A stretch of DNA of 64,000 nucleotides from Paenibacillus sinensis (GTDB lineage: Bacteria; Bacillota; Bacilli; Paenibacillales; Paenibacillaceae). A program made the position numbers and the translations under genes. The stretch lies in assembly GCF_019904155.1 (NCBI RefSeq), contig NZ_JAHCMB010000128.1:205188-269187 (forward strand), read 5' to 3'. Below, in pieces: positions 1 to 8,844 of this stretch. Each line of letters begins with the position of its first letter. The first letter of the stretch is position 1. The notes beneath the pieces were generated by a model. The model did not search any database. It worked only from the letters and a program-made list of their open reading frames with translations, and was not told where the DNA came from.

Positions 1-1
1 G

Positions 2-784
2 GACGGACTGGACTGGAAGATTGACGACGAACCAATCGTGTTCATTGACGAAGAAGGCAAGCCTTACCAGCCGAGATATGCATATGATCCGCGTCTGGTC
101 AAGGTTGAAGATACATTCTATATCATCTGGTGTACCGATTTCTACGGCGCAGCAATCGGCGTAGCCAAAACGCAGGACTTCAAGACCTTTACGATTCTGG
201 AAAACCCGTTCCTGCCGTTCAACCGTAATGGCGTGCTGTTCCCGAAAAAGATCAACGGCAATTTCGTAATGCTGTCCCGTCCAAGCGACAGCGGCCACAC
301 TCCTTTTGGCGACGTGTTCCTGAGTGAAAGCCCTGACTTCGTATACTGGGGCAAACACCGTCATGTCATGACCAAAGGCGGAGAAGGCTGGTGGCAGAAC
401 GTCAAGATCGGCGGCGGCCCTGCTCCAATCGAAACAAGCGAAGGCTGGCTGATGTTCTACCATGGTGTAACCGGAACTTGTAACGGTCTTGTATACAGCA
501 TGGGCGGCGTAATCCTGGACCGCGACGAGCCGTCCAAGGTGAAGTACCGTTCCCGCAACTTTGTACTGACTCCGGAGGAGTGGTACGAAGAGCGCGGCTT
601 CGTTTCGAACGTCGTATTCCCTTGCGCGACGCTGAATGATGCCGAAACGGGCCGCATCGCCATTTACTACGGTGCAGCCGATACTTATGTAGGTGTTGCT
701 TACACAACTGTACAGGATATCGTCAACTATATCATCGACACTCATGAAGAAGTAGGCGACGATGCCACAATCGGCCGTATCTAA
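2..784 (+). CDS. Glycoside hydrolase family 130 protein (beta-mannoside phosphorylase type), 5' truncated
   Basis: The reading frame is already open at base 2, and the in-frame GTG at 38 has no ribosome binding site, so the gene starts outside the window; 260 residues of a protein usually near 330-350 are visible. GH130 enzymes phosphorolyse (some hydrolyse) beta-mannosides, releasing mannose 1-phosphate. Support comes from the YDPRL segment near the visible N-terminus, which carries the family's catalytic Asp. Further family signatures are GVLFPKK, MLSRPSD, a GGGPAPIET segment, MFYHGV, a long VILDRDEP stretch and YYGAADT near the C-terminus. No signal peptide can be judged. It is followed by a hairpin and then by an acetylxylan esterase on the same strand, so the two probably belong to a hemicellulose or mannan utilisation locus extending upstream. 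The family call is firm; the exact substrate (mannobiose, mannosyl-glucose, mannosyl-GlcNAc) is not. Confidence 0.88.
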   Translation, partial: DGLDWKIDDEPIVFIDEEGKPYQPRYAYDPRLVKVEDTFYIIWCTDFYGAAIGVAKTQDFKTFTILENPFLPFNRNGVLFPKKINGNFVMLSRPSDSGHTPFGDVFLSESPDFVYWGKHRHVMTKGGEGWWQNVKIGGGPAPIETSEGWLMFYHGVTGTCNGLVYSMGGVILDRDEPSKVKYRSRNFVLTPEEWYEERGFVSNVVFPCATLNDAETGRIAIYYGAADTYVGVAYTTVQDIVNYIIDTHEEVGDDATIGRI

Positions 785-808
785 GCAATCTCATATGCAC
801 AAGAACAA

Positions 809-835
809 GGGCGGCCCATATTTGGGCCGCCCTTT
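809..835 (+). terminator. Hairpin between GH130 gene and esterase gene
   Basis: A perfect 9-bp stem, GGGCGGCCC (809-817) and GGGCCGCCC (824-832), with a 6-nt loop lies 25 nt past the GH130 stop codon. Only three T residues follow, so it may be a leaky terminator or an mRNA-stabilising hairpin that lowers expression of the downstream esterase rather than a full stop. Confidence 0.55.
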
Positions 836-852
836 AATAAGGAGATAGAGCT

Positions 853-1812
853 ATGGGCAGCGACATGCCGCTTGAGCAACTAAAGACATATACAGGAAGC
901 AGCCCGAGACCGGAAGGCTTCGACATCTATTGGGAGCGGGCGCTTCAGGAACTGGACGAGGCTTCACTCAATTACGAATTGATTCCAGCGGACTTCACGA
1001 GCCCGCTGGCAGAATGCTATCATCTGTATTTTACCGGTGTAGGCGGCGCTCGCATCCACTGTAAATACGTGAGACCTAAGAACCGGAATGGACAAGGGCC
1101 GGGGATGGCGATGTTTCACGGTTACACCGGCGACAGTGGGGACTGGAGCGACAAGGTGGGCTACGCCGCCCATGGAATCAGCGTAATCGCGCTGGATTGC
1201 CGGGGGCAGGGCGGCTTGTCCGAGGATAATTTGCAGGTGCTGGGCACCACCGTCCGGGGACATATCATTCGCGGTGTAGATGACCCCAACCCGGACAAGC
1301 TCTATTACCGCAATATGTTCCTGGACACGGCGCAGTCTGCACGGATTCTGATGTCCATGGAGGAAGTGGACGAGACCCGTGTCGGCGTGTACGGATGTTC
1401 ACAGGGAGGAGCGCTGGCAACGGTGTGCGCAGCGCTTGAGCCGCGCATTTCTCTGGCCGTTATCGTCTACCCGTTTCTGGCAGACTACAAGCGGGCCTAC
1501 GAGCTGAATGTGACCTCCTCCGCCTATGAGGAACTGTATTATTACTTCCGGAACATTGATTTCAATCATCAGCGGGAGGAAGCGTTCTTTGAGCGTCTGG
1601 GACTGATCGATATCCAGAATCTTGCCGACCGGATCAAAGCCAAAGTGATCTTCGTCTCGGGACTGACAGACACCATCTGCCCGCCTTCGACCCAGTTTGC
1701 TGTTTACAACAAGATCGTTTCGGAGAAGGAACTGCTGGTCTATCCGGAGTATGGACATGAATATTTGCCTCGGCTGGGTGACCGCGTACTGCGGGAGTTT
1801 CTGGAATTATAG
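853..1812 (+). CDS. Acetylxylan esterase / cephalosporin-C deacetylase (AXE1 family)
   Basis: A 319-residue alpha/beta hydrolase, the normal length for the carbohydrate esterase family 7 enzymes that remove acetyl groups from xylo-oligosaccharides and cephalosporin C. Visible motifs in order: the HGYTG oxyanion-hole segment, the ALDCRGQGG signature typical of this family, the nucleophile elbow GCSQGG (Ser), the acid region SGLTDTICPP (Asp) and the catalytic His in YPEYGHEY. There is no signal peptide, consistent with a cytoplasmic enzyme acting on imported oligosaccharides. The ATG at 853 is preceded by AAGGAG with 8-nt spacing. It lies 68 bp after the GH130 gene and is closed by a clear terminator. 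Confidence 0.9.
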   Translation: MGSDMPLEQLKTYTGSSPRPEGFDIYWERALQELDEASLNYELIPADFTSPLAECYHLYFTGVGGARIHCKYVRPKNRNGQGPGMAMFHGYTGDSGDWSDKVGYAAHGISVIALDCRGQGGLSEDNLQVLGTTVRGHIIRGVDDPNPDKLYYRNMFLDTAQSARILMSMEEVDETRVGVYGCSQGGALATVCAALEPRISLAVIVYPFLADYKRAYELNVTSSAYEELYYYFRNIDFNHQREEAFFERLGLIDIQNLADRIKAKVIFVSGLTDTICPPSTQFAVYNKIVSEKELLVYPEYGHEYLPRLGDRVLREFLEL

Positions 1813-1849
1813 AAGATAAGCGCCAAGAGCCGTATCGCACATTCAAAAT

Positions 1850-1897
1850 AAGAACGCCCCGGGCAGCAGATGATTCTGTACTCGGGGGCGTTCTTTT
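1850..1897 (+). terminator. Rho-independent terminator after the esterase gene
   Basis: AAGAACGCCCC (1850-1860) pairs with GGGGGCGTTCTT (1884-1895) and is followed by a T-rich run. It ends the GH130/esterase transcript and lies downstream of the convergent DJ-1 gene. Confidence 0.8.
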
Positions 1898-1980
1898 TGC
1901 TATGTTACGCTTGGCCCGCGATGAAAGTCTGAGACTACCGCCGGCTAATACGAAATGATTTCCTTCAAGTTGTCCTGAGC

Positions 1981-2640
1981 TCAGCCCAGCTTCTCAATGA
2001 CAGCCTGGGCTACAGCCAATGTCGACTGTGGATTTTGTCCGGTGATCAGGTTGCCGTCTGTCTCATAATGGCTCGACCAATTTGGAGCAGCTACATAAAT
2101 AGCGCCCAGTTCGCGGATTTTGGATTCCAGCAGGAATGGCAGCAGTGAGTTGAGACCTGTCTCTGCTTCTTCCCGGTCAGTAAAAGCACTCACCCGTTTA
2201 CCGGCAACGAGCGGCTGTCCATTGGACAGTGTAGCTCCAACCAAGCCTGCAGGGCCATGGCATACCGCCGCGACAATTTTGCCTGCTTCATAGAAATCCT
2301 TCAAGAGCTCTTGCAGCTTGACGCTGGCGGGCAGATCATACATCGTGCCATGTCCGCCCGGCAGGAAGATCGCGTCGAATTTCTCGTAGGAGACCTCATC
2401 CAGTTTCAGCGTCTGCTCCAGATACCGCCGGGCATCGAGCAATTCCTGCGCTGTATTTTCATCCACGCTGCCCGGATCAACGGGGCTTTTTCCTCCTAAC
2501 GGACTTGCGACTGTAACTTCGTAGCCTTTCTTCGTAAATTCGATATAGGCTTCGGCAAATTCGGACAGCCAAATTCCGGTCTGTCTATCTTTATTGATCT
2601 CCGAGTGGTTTGTTACAACCATCAAAACTTTTTTCGCCAT
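1981..2640 (-). CDS. DJ-1/PfpI family protein (type 1 glutamine amidotransferase-like)
   Basis: A 219-residue protein of the DJ-1/PfpI superfamily, closest in look to the Hsp31/YhbO-like stress proteins that have been assigned chaperone, glyoxalase III or deglycase activities. The nucleophile-elbow cysteine is in AAVCHGPAGL, followed by the FLPGGHG-type loop earlier in the chain and a conserved acidic residue in the first strands. The start was set to the ATG at 2640 because AGGAGG sits 8 nt upstream; a longer in-frame GTG lacks a site and would place this Shine-Dalgarno inside the gene. It lies 98 bp downstream of a LysR regulator on the same strand, its probable controller. The precise catalytic activity cannot be read from sequence. 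Confidence 0.85.
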   Translation of the reverse strand: MAKKVLMVVTNHSEINKDRQTGIWLSEFAEAYIEFTKKGYEVTVASPLGGKSPVDPGSVDENTAQELLDARRYLEQTLKLDEVSYEKFDAIFLPGGHGTMYDLPASVKLQELLKDFYEAGKIVAAVCHGPAGLVGATLSNGQPLVAGKRVSAFTDREEAETGLNSLLPFLLESKIRELGAIYVAAPNWSSHYETDGNLITGQNPQSTLAVAQAVIEKLG

Positions 2641-2677
2641 GGTTTCTTCAACCTCCTGAAATTTTATTCCCACGGCT

Positions 2678-2706
2678 ATTCTAGGTCACTTCAACCTATA
2701 AAACAA
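2678..2706 (-). promoter_or_regulatory. Candidate promoter with dyad operator for the DJ-1 gene
   Basis: On the minus strand TTGTTT (2701-2706) and TAGAAT (2678-2683) are spaced 17 bp. A dyad TAGGT-N7-ACCTA (2682-2698) fills the spacer exactly. An operator between -35 and -10 fits repression or distortion-type activation. Both hexamers are only partial consensus matches. Confidence 0.35.
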
Positions 2707-2738
2707 ATTATGTTTTTTCTAGTTAATTATAAAAATAT

Positions 2739-3623
2739 TTATATCTTATCGACTGCTGTACCCAGCAATTTCGCCGTTATATTACGGATGGCCGGCAGAT
2801 GCTTATTTTTCGACTTATAGGCGATAAAAATCTGGTTATGTACGTTCAGCTCCTCCAATACAATCTTTGCCTGATCCTTGTTCATCGAATTGCGGATCAT
2901 ATAATCCGGAATAAGGCTGAGACCCAAGCCATTTTCGACCGCACGCATAATGAGATGCAAATTTGGAATCACATGGCCCGGTTTTATGGCCGGTCTCTTT
3001 TTGAAATGTTCCCTCCAAAGTCTTCTAATAATCGGCAGATCCAGCCCATAGCTGATCCAATTTTGTGCCAGCAGCCATTGTTCCTTGGAGCGAAGGTTCA
3101 TCTGCTGCGGAGGGTCGAGACGGTAAGGGGATACAATATAGAACTGTTCCGTACAAAGGCTCGCGTATTCAATCCCGGGCGTCTGGGATTTCTGTGAAGT
3201 TACGATGAGGTCCACTTTATCCTCGTTTAACAGGAGAAGCAGCTGGTCGGCAGTACCGAAGGAAGAAACCGTATAGGCTTCAAGGCCGGACAACTGCGGC
3301 AGGATGCTCTCCGTATAGTATTCAATTGCTGATCCGATTCGGATTTGGGGGATGGTGGGCAGAGAAGCGGAATGAAAGCCTAGACTGGTCTCTTCCAGCG
3401 ACTCAATCAGCGGTGCCAGCTGGGAATACAGCTCCTTGCCCCTTTCCGTCGGAATCATTTTTCGGGCGGTCCGGATAAATAAAGGCTCCCCAACTTCCGC
3501 TTCCAGTGAAGCGAGGTGTTGGCTCATGGCGGGCTGCGTCATAATCCGTGTTCTGGCGGCCTCCGAAACCGAATTGTATTTGAAAATATAGACAAAGCTC
3601 CGGTACCATTCAAAATCCACCAT
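2739..3623 (-). CDS. LysR family transcriptional regulator
   Basis: A 294-residue LysR-type regulator of normal length. The N-terminal winged helix-turn-helix is evident from SVSEAARTRIMTQPAMSQHL followed by the LEAEVGEPLFIRTAR recognition and wing segment and a PTERG motif. The remainder is a periplasmic-binding-protein-like effector domain. The ATG at 3623 is used because GGGAG lies 9 nt before it; the GTG two codons earlier would be only 3 nt from that site. It sits directly upstream of, and co-oriented with, the DJ-1/PfpI gene, and divergent from the penicillin-binding protein gene. An effector cannot be inferred; thiol or electrophile stress is plausible from the neighbour only. Confidence 0.9.
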   Translation of the reverse strand: MVDFEWYRSFVYIFKYNSVSEAARTRIMTQPAMSQHLASLEAEVGEPLFIRTARKMIPTERGKELYSQLAPLIESLEETSLGFHSASLPTIPQIRIGSAIEYYTESILPQLSGLEAYTVSSFGTADQLLLLLNEDKVDLIVTSQKSQTPGIEYASLCTEQFYIVSPYRLDPPQQMNLRSKEQWLLAQNWISYGLDLPIIRRLWREHFKKRPAIKPGHVIPNLHLIMRAVENGLGLSLIPDYMIRNSMNKDQAKIVLEELNVHNQIFIAYKSKNKHLPAIRNITAKLLGTAVDKI

Positions 3624-3890
3624 TGGCACAGTCTCCCTTCGGTATTCTGTTGTTGAGTATAGGTCTCCTTCATATTAAAGCATATTGTGGTCTAATCGGC
3701 CTAAAGAGATGGTAAAGACCGGCGGTTCTCACAGCATGAAGGGGCTGTCCCAGGAGAAGGCCGCTCTTTAAAAAGTCAGCTTACAATACTTGGATTCAAC
3801 GGAGTTTGTCAATGTGCAAGTGAATGAACGACATAGTGGATAAGAAGATAAATGGGAGGAATAATAAGGAAAAAACAGGGGGTGAATCGG

Positions 3891-5756
3891 TTGACGGCTC
3901 ATCGGCGGATGAAATGGGGACTCGTGTTTCTGACTGCGCTTCTTGGCCTGCTGGCGCTACGTTTGATCTGGATTCAAGGCGTGATGAGCGGCAGACCCGT
4001 ACCGGGTGGGGATTATACACTGGCCAAGATGGCCGAGGTGCAGAGCGAGCGGGAAATCGTGCTGGACACCGGAAGAGGCCGTTTGCTAGACCGTAGCGGG
4101 TTTCCGCTGGCGGGCGAGACGATCTGGACGGCTGTGCTGCTTCCCCCGGAAGCGGCGGCTGGACCTCGCGCATCTGTCAAGGCTGAACATGAGCCGGATG
4201 CGGCTATGCTGCGCCGTCTGGCGGCGCTGCTCGGCACGGATGCGGAGCGGCTGAAGAAGGCTCTGTGTGAAGTGCGCCAGCCGTACGCATGGCCTGCGCC
4301 TACGGGGGAGGAGCCGCTGGCGCTGACCTTCCAGCAGGCGGACGAGATCAGCAAGCTCGGCGCCGGCGAGGTTGTCGTTCTGCCGTATTCGCGCAGATAC
4401 GGCGGCGAGATGAACGGGCGGCAGTGGATCGGATATTTGTCGGAGTCCGTCGCCAGCGGGAAGGCGGCAAAGGGCCATGACGGATCGCCTCCAATTCGAA
4501 GCGATCTGCGCCGTCCGATGGAAGGGACGGCTGGGCTGGAGAAGACGCTGGAGCCGCTGCTTCGCGGCATCGGGCATACAGAAGTCGTCGCCAGGGTGGA
4601 TGCCGAGGGAAAGCGGCTGCCGGAAAGCGGGCTTACGGTCCGGACACCGCGCAATCCATACTACCCGCTGTCCTTCTATACGACGATCGACCGCAGGCTC
4701 CAGGAAGGCATCGAGAAGCTGGCGAGCCAAGACGGGATCAAGGAAGGCTCCGTCGTTGTACTCGATGCACAGACAGGCGATATCGCGTCCATGGTATCGC
4801 TCCCTCTGTATAATCCGGAGGATATATCCCCCGAAGGCGGGGAATGGAATAACCGGGCGCTGCAGGCCGCCGTTCCGGGGTCGATCTTCAAGCTTGTGAC
4901 CGCAGCCGCAGCGCTGGAAGCCGGAGTCACCTCTCCCGGCGAGGTATTTCACTGCAGCGGGGAATACGGCCGCTATGGGCTGAGCTGCCCGAAGGAAGGA
5001 GGGCACGGCAGTATCACCCTGGAGCAGGGCTTCGCACAGTCCTGCAACGCAGTGTTCGCCGCGCTGGCGGAGCGACTGACCGACGCGCAGCTCGAAGCGG
5101 CCGCGTCGGCGCTCGGCCTCGGCCGGCCGGTCGGCTGGCGGCAGGCGGACACACTCGGCCTGCCGATGCTCGCGCCGCTTGCGGCCGAGCAGGCGGGGAC
5201 GGTGTTCGCGCCGTCCCACGCGAACGACCCCGGCGCCCGCGTGCAGACCGCGATCGGCCAGCGCGATGCCGCCGTCACTCCGCTGCAGGCGGCGAATCTG
5301 GTCGCCGCCCTGCTCCGGGGCGGCGAACCGCCCGCACCGCGCATCCTGCGGCGCGTCGATTTTGCGAACGGCCAGAATCTGGCCGTTCTGCCGCCCCATG
5401 CGGCCCCTTCGCCGGCCGGCCGCATTTCACCGGGGACCGCATCGCTGCTGCTGCAGTGGATGCGTACCGTCGTTACGGACGGTACGGGCCGGAAGCTTCG
5501 CGGCGCGAACTGGGACCTTGCCGGCAAATCGGGCACGGCGCAAACCCAGGTCAAGGGCGTGCCGCGCAACAACCAGTGGTTTGTCGGGTACGGACCGTAC
5601 GAGCAGCCGCGCTATACGGCGGCCGTGCTGGTCCAGAACAGAGCGCCCGGCAGCCCGCATGCTGCCGTCAAGCTATTCGGCGAAGTGATGGACCTGCTGG
5701 CGCAGACGGAACAGAGTGGAGGTTTGAGTAATACGTCCGATACGATAAAAGGCTGA
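3891..5756 (+). CDS. Class B penicillin-binding protein (transpeptidase)
   Basis: A bitopic peptidoglycan transpeptidase of about 621 residues. A membrane anchor (about residues 8-28, WGLVFLTALLGLLALRLIW) precedes a PBP dimerisation domain and a C-terminal transpeptidase domain. All three active-site motifs are intact: SIFK (Ser331-Lys334), SCN (384-386) and KSGTA (from Lys546). Class B enzymes cross-link stem peptides during division, elongation or sporulation; this one resembles the FtsI/SpoVD group, but there are no PASTA domains and no mur or fts neighbours. The TTG at 3891 is preferred because AGGGGGTGA, nearly a full anti-Shine-Dalgarno match, lies 8 nt before it; an in-frame ATG at 3852 has only a weak AAGAAG. 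The second half is markedly GC-rich. It is monocistronic with its own terminator. Confidence 0.9.
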   Translation: MTAHRRMKWGLVFLTALLGLLALRLIWIQGVMSGRPVPGGDYTLAKMAEVQSEREIVLDTGRGRLLDRSGFPLAGETIWTAVLLPPEAAAGPRASVKAEHEPDAAMLRRLAALLGTDAERLKKALCEVRQPYAWPAPTGEEPLALTFQQADEISKLGAGEVVVLPYSRRYGGEMNGRQWIGYLSESVASGKAAKGHDGSPPIRSDLRRPMEGTAGLEKTLEPLLRGIGHTEVVARVDAEGKRLPESGLTVRTPRNPYYPLSFYTTIDRRLQEGIEKLASQDGIKEGSVVVLDAQTGDIASMVSLPLYNPEDISPEGGEWNNRALQAAVPGSIFKLVTAAAALEAGVTSPGEVFHCSGEYGRYGLSCPKEGGHGSITLEQGFAQSCNAVFAALAERLTDAQLEAAASALGLGRPVGWRQADTLGLPMLAPLAAEQAGTVFAPSHANDPGARVQTAIGQRDAAVTPLQAANLVAALLRGGEPPAPRILRRVDFANGQNLAVLPPHAAPSPAGRISPGTASLLLQWMRTVVTDGTGRKLRGANWDLAGKSGTAQTQVKGVPRNNQWFVGYGPYEQPRYTAAVLVQNRAPGSPHAAVKLFGEVMDLLAQTEQSGGLSNTSDTIKG

Positions 5757-5783
5757 ACCGCGATTGCGGTTCAGCCTTTTTGA
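5747..5783 (+). terminator. Rho-independent terminator of the penicillin-binding protein gene
   Basis: AAAAGGCTGAACCGC pairs with GCGGTTCAGCCTTTT around a GATT tetraloop and runs into a T tract. The stem starts before the stop codon at 5754-5756, so the end of the coding region is part of the hairpin. Confidence 0.92.
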
Positions 5784-5923
5784 TGGGGGGCATCCTAACG
5801 ACAGGTCTCAACGGTGAAACTGCTCTGCTGCGTCCAAGCCTTAATTCCACCGGTGATACTAAGACGATTCGACCGGAGCACTTCGCATGCCCCTGCCCGT
5901 GCCCGCCGCCGTTAGTTCAGGAA

Positions 5924-7141
5924 TCAATCGGTTCCCGGTGTATTCCGCTTCTCCGGATCGGCAGCACCGCCGTCTGAGACTGACGAACCGGATGGTTCAC
6001 CGGCCTCTGCGGATTCCACATTGCCGTTCCTTTCTTCAAAAGCGAACGGAGAGACGATGAACTCCTCCTGCGGGAGAGAAATCCAGCGCTGGAGATAGCC
6101 CTGCTGAAGCAGCTCCTTCAGCAGGATCAGCAGGATCGGTGACAGAATCAAGCCTGCGACGCCGAAGGCCGAGGTCGACAGGATGACGAAGCTCAGCATC
6201 AGGAATGCGGAGGAGACTCCGATGGAATTCCCCGTAATCTTCGGCTCCAGCAGCTGTCTGACAATCAGCACGACGGCCAGCAGCACGGTCAGTCCGATGG
6301 CAAGCGAGGTGCTTCCCACGAAGAACAAATAAATGATCCACGGGATCAGGATCGTCGATACCCCAAGCAGCGGGAGGACGTCAAACACGGCGCAGATCAG
6401 CGCCATTGTAAGTTCATTCCCTGTGCCCAGGATGAACAGCCCGATCAGCACGATGGCGAAGGTGATCGTGATCAGAATCAGCTGCGCCTTGAGGTAGGAG
6501 CCGATGGCCTTAAAGACATGCCCTTGCAGAAAATGATACGCCGTCTTCAGCGTCTTCGGCATTTTGTCATGGGCAATCTTCCGCCAGTCCTTGATCTCCA
6601 TGCTGAGGAAGAAGGCGAGAATGATGGCGACGCCGAAATTGGCCATGAACGAGGAGAACGAGCCGACGACGCCGATCATATATTGGAAGAATATACTGAG
6701 CCAGCTTGCCAGCAAATTGGTGGCATTTTTGAAGTAGCCGTTCAGCTTCTCGGTCAGATCGGGCGGCAGATTGGCAATTTTCTGCTGAAGCCATGTGGTC
6801 GTCTCCATAAAATGCTGTTGAACCACATATGTATAGTGATGAAGATTATCGGAGAAATGAACGACCTGGGCCGCGATCAGAAGTCCGGCGCCGAAGAGCG
6901 AGCCGAGAAGCAGCACCAGAAACAGCAGGACGGAGATGGCGGAGGCGAACGGTTTGCCGAGACCCCGGCGGTTCAGGAACCGGGCCAGAGGCTCGATCAG
7001 CATAAACACGAAGAAGGACAGAAACACCGGAGCGGCGAGCTGGTACAGCTTGCTGAAGATCAGCATCACCAGGTAGACGGTCAGCACGAGCAAACCGATA
7101 TCGAAAAAGGTGCGCCAGTATTTTTTGTACAAAGGCAGCAT
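5924..7141 (-). CDS. AI-2E family transporter (YtvI/YueF-like membrane protein)
   Basis: A 405-residue polytopic membrane protein of the AI-2 exporter (UPF0118) family. Roughly seven to eight hydrophobic segments are visible: two near residues 15-80, one near 150-175, and a cluster from 200 to 340 including the family-typical LLGVSTILIPWIIYLF and GNSIGVSSAFLMLSFVILS stretches. Members have been linked to autoinducer-2 export or sodium/proton antiport; which applies here is unknown. A hydrophilic tail after residue 360 is rich in Glu, Gly and Ser. The ATG at 7141 has AAAGGAG 9 nt upstream. It is convergent with the penicillin-binding protein gene and divergent from the deacetylase gene. Confidence 0.88.
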   Translation of the reverse strand: MLPLYKKYWRTFFDIGLLVLTVYLVMLIFSKLYQLAAPVFLSFFVFMLIEPLARFLNRRGLGKPFASAISVLLFLVLLLGSLFGAGLLIAAQVVHFSDNLHHYTYVVQQHFMETTTWLQQKIANLPPDLTEKLNGYFKNATNLLASWLSIFFQYMIGVVGSFSSFMANFGVAIILAFFLSMEIKDWRKIAHDKMPKTLKTAYHFLQGHVFKAIGSYLKAQLILITITFAIVLIGLFILGTGNELTMALICAVFDVLPLLGVSTILIPWIIYLFFVGSTSLAIGLTVLLAVVLIVRQLLEPKITGNSIGVSSAFLMLSFVILSTSAFGVAGLILSPILLILLKELLQQGYLQRWISLPQEEFIVSPFAFEERNGNVESAEAGEPSGSSVSDGGAADPEKRNTPGTD

Positions 7142-7318
7142 GGTTCAACGACTCCTTTACGGCTGAAATGGAAATTGTTACAGACCCGTTTTTCATTGTA
7201 CACGATTTTAGCAAAAAAACGTCTTTTTCTTTAACGGCTGTGGTAAAATAGGGGGTAACGTTTTTTGGTGGAGAGAAACGTATCCCAAGATCAATCTGGA
7301 GAAAAGCGGGGAAGAAAA

Positions 7319-8701
7319 ATGGAGACTTTGCTGCTCTGGCTGTTTTACATCTCATCCTTCTATGCCTTCATACCCGGAATAATAAGCCGACTCTTCGGCT
7401 ATCGCGTCTTTCGGAAAGGCAATGGGGTACCGGATTTCGCCCTTACCTTCGATGACGGACCTGATCCGCAATACACCCCCCGGCTTTTGGATTTATTGAA
7501 GAAATACGATGCCAAAGCCACCTTTTTTGTCGTCGGCTCCCATGCGGAGTCCAATCCGGAGCTGATCCGCCGGATTCACGAGGAAGGGCATCTGATCGGC
7601 ATTCATAATTACGTTCACCGGAGCAATTGGGTCATGCGCCCCGGTACGGTCCAGAAGCAAATTCAGCGCACGAACGACATTATTTACAGCGTTACCGGCG
7701 AGCGGAGCACTTACTACCGTCCGCCGTGGGGAATCGTCAACCTCTTCGACTTCTCCAAACGCCGTCAGGTCAAAATCGTGCTCTGGTCCGCCATGTTCGG
7801 CGACTGGCGCGAGAAGCTCGGAACAGACCGGCTGGCTGAGAAAATGCTGGCCCGTCTTAACCCCGGCGAGGTGATGCTCCTGCATGACTGCGGCACAACG
7901 CCTGGTGCCGATCCCGAAGCGCCGGAACATATGCTGGCCGCCCTGGAGCGGACGCTGATCGAGGCGCAGAAGCGCGGCCTGAAGAGCATCCGGATCGACG
8001 ATATGATCAAGGCCGTTGAAGCGCTGCCGATGAACCGTCTGCCGCTTCGCAAGCGGCTGCTTGTAGGGCTCTGGCTTCTCTGGGAGAGTTGCTTTCACTT
8101 CCTGTTCCGTCTGAAGACCGTAACACCTGAGCATCCTTGGCTCCACTTCCGTCTGCGGGAGTACCAAGGGCAGCCCGTTCCGCTGGACGGAAACGTCACT
8201 CTGACCAAAGGTGATCCGGTCATCGAGCTGCATATCGATAACCGTCAGCTGTTTGAGCTGGGGGTACAGTCCAGATCGACGGCTCAACTAGCGATCCGCA
8301 TGATCCGGCGGATGGAGGCCGAAATGCCGCATCTCGCGCGGATCATATCGAGCGACGAATCGCTCGCAAGTGCCAAGGCGCTGTACGGCGTCAGCATGAT
8401 CAACCGGGGGCCGGAGAAGTTCGGCTTTACGATCAGGGATCTGCCTGACGGCATTTTCGCACGGTTGACGAAATTTTACCTTCGCATTCTGCTCAGCATC
8501 ATCCACCCTGCCGGGGGAGCGCGGCTGAAAGTGCGCAGCGATGCGCTCGTTCCGAAGATGATCGTGATGCCGGTCTCTCAGCTGCTTCAGGCTCACGGCC
8601 GGAGCTGTCCCGAGACGAAGCGGGCGCAGCGTTCCGGAACCGGATCGGAGCTGGATGACTCCCTGGCCGAGACCGAGCTTCCGGGAGTACATGCCCACTA
8701 A
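7319..8701 (+). CDS. Polysaccharide deacetylase (NodB domain) with YkoP-like C-terminal domain
   Basis: A 460-residue protein with three parts. An N-terminal hydrophobic anchor covers residues 1-22. A NodB homology domain at about 40-240 carries the metal and catalytic motifs TFDDGPDP and HNYVH, plus RPPWG and the late LLHDCG motif. A further ~200-residue domain resembles the small protein family named after B. subtilis YkoP. NodB enzymes remove N- or O-acetyl groups from peptidoglycan, chitin or other glycans at the cell surface. The anchor without a clear cleavage site suggests a membrane-tethered enzyme facing outward. The ATG at 7319 follows GGGGA at 7 nt; upstream in-frame TTG and GTG codons lack a site. 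The YkoP resemblance is from memory and needs a profile search. Confidence 0.85.
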   Translation: METLLLWLFYISSFYAFIPGIISRLFGYRVFRKGNGVPDFALTFDDGPDPQYTPRLLDLLKKYDAKATFFVVGSHAESNPELIRRIHEEGHLIGIHNYVHRSNWVMRPGTVQKQIQRTNDIIYSVTGERSTYYRPPWGIVNLFDFSKRRQVKIVLWSAMFGDWREKLGTDRLAEKMLARLNPGEVMLLHDCGTTPGADPEAPEHMLAALERTLIEAQKRGLKSIRIDDMIKAVEALPMNRLPLRKRLLVGLWLLWESCFHFLFRLKTVTPEHPWLHFRLREYQGQPVPLDGNVTLTKGDPVIELHIDNRQLFELGVQSRSTAQLAIRMIRRMEAEMPHLARIISSDESLASAKALYGVSMINRGPEKFGFTIRDLPDGIFARLTKFYLRILLSIIHPAGGARLKVRSDALVPKMIVMPVSQLLQAHGRSCPETKRAQRSGTGSELDDSLAETELPGVHAH

Positions 8702-8748
8702 TTTCACAGCGGCGAACAAGATAGTCTTTTCCACACCGCCTGCATTCC

Positions 8749-8787
8749 AAGCCGGATTGCGGTTGTGCGGAAGGGGCTTCTTTTTTC
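8749..8787 (+). terminator. Weak terminator-like hairpin after the deacetylase gene
   Basis: AAGCC (8749-8753) can pair with GGCTT (8775-8779) over a large loop with an internal CCG/CGG pairing, followed by CTTTTTTC. The stem is short, so this is tentative. Confidence 0.35.
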
Positions 8788-8844
8788 TTGTGGTTCAGTA
8801 CGCGGCATTTTGCAATACAGTTTCAAAAAAAATGGGATATCCTA

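Noticed and set aside
4086..5399. A 437-codon minus-strand frame opposite the penicillin-binding protein gene
   Set aside because: The coding strand has all three transpeptidase motifs; the antisense frame is Arg/Gln-rich with no pattern.
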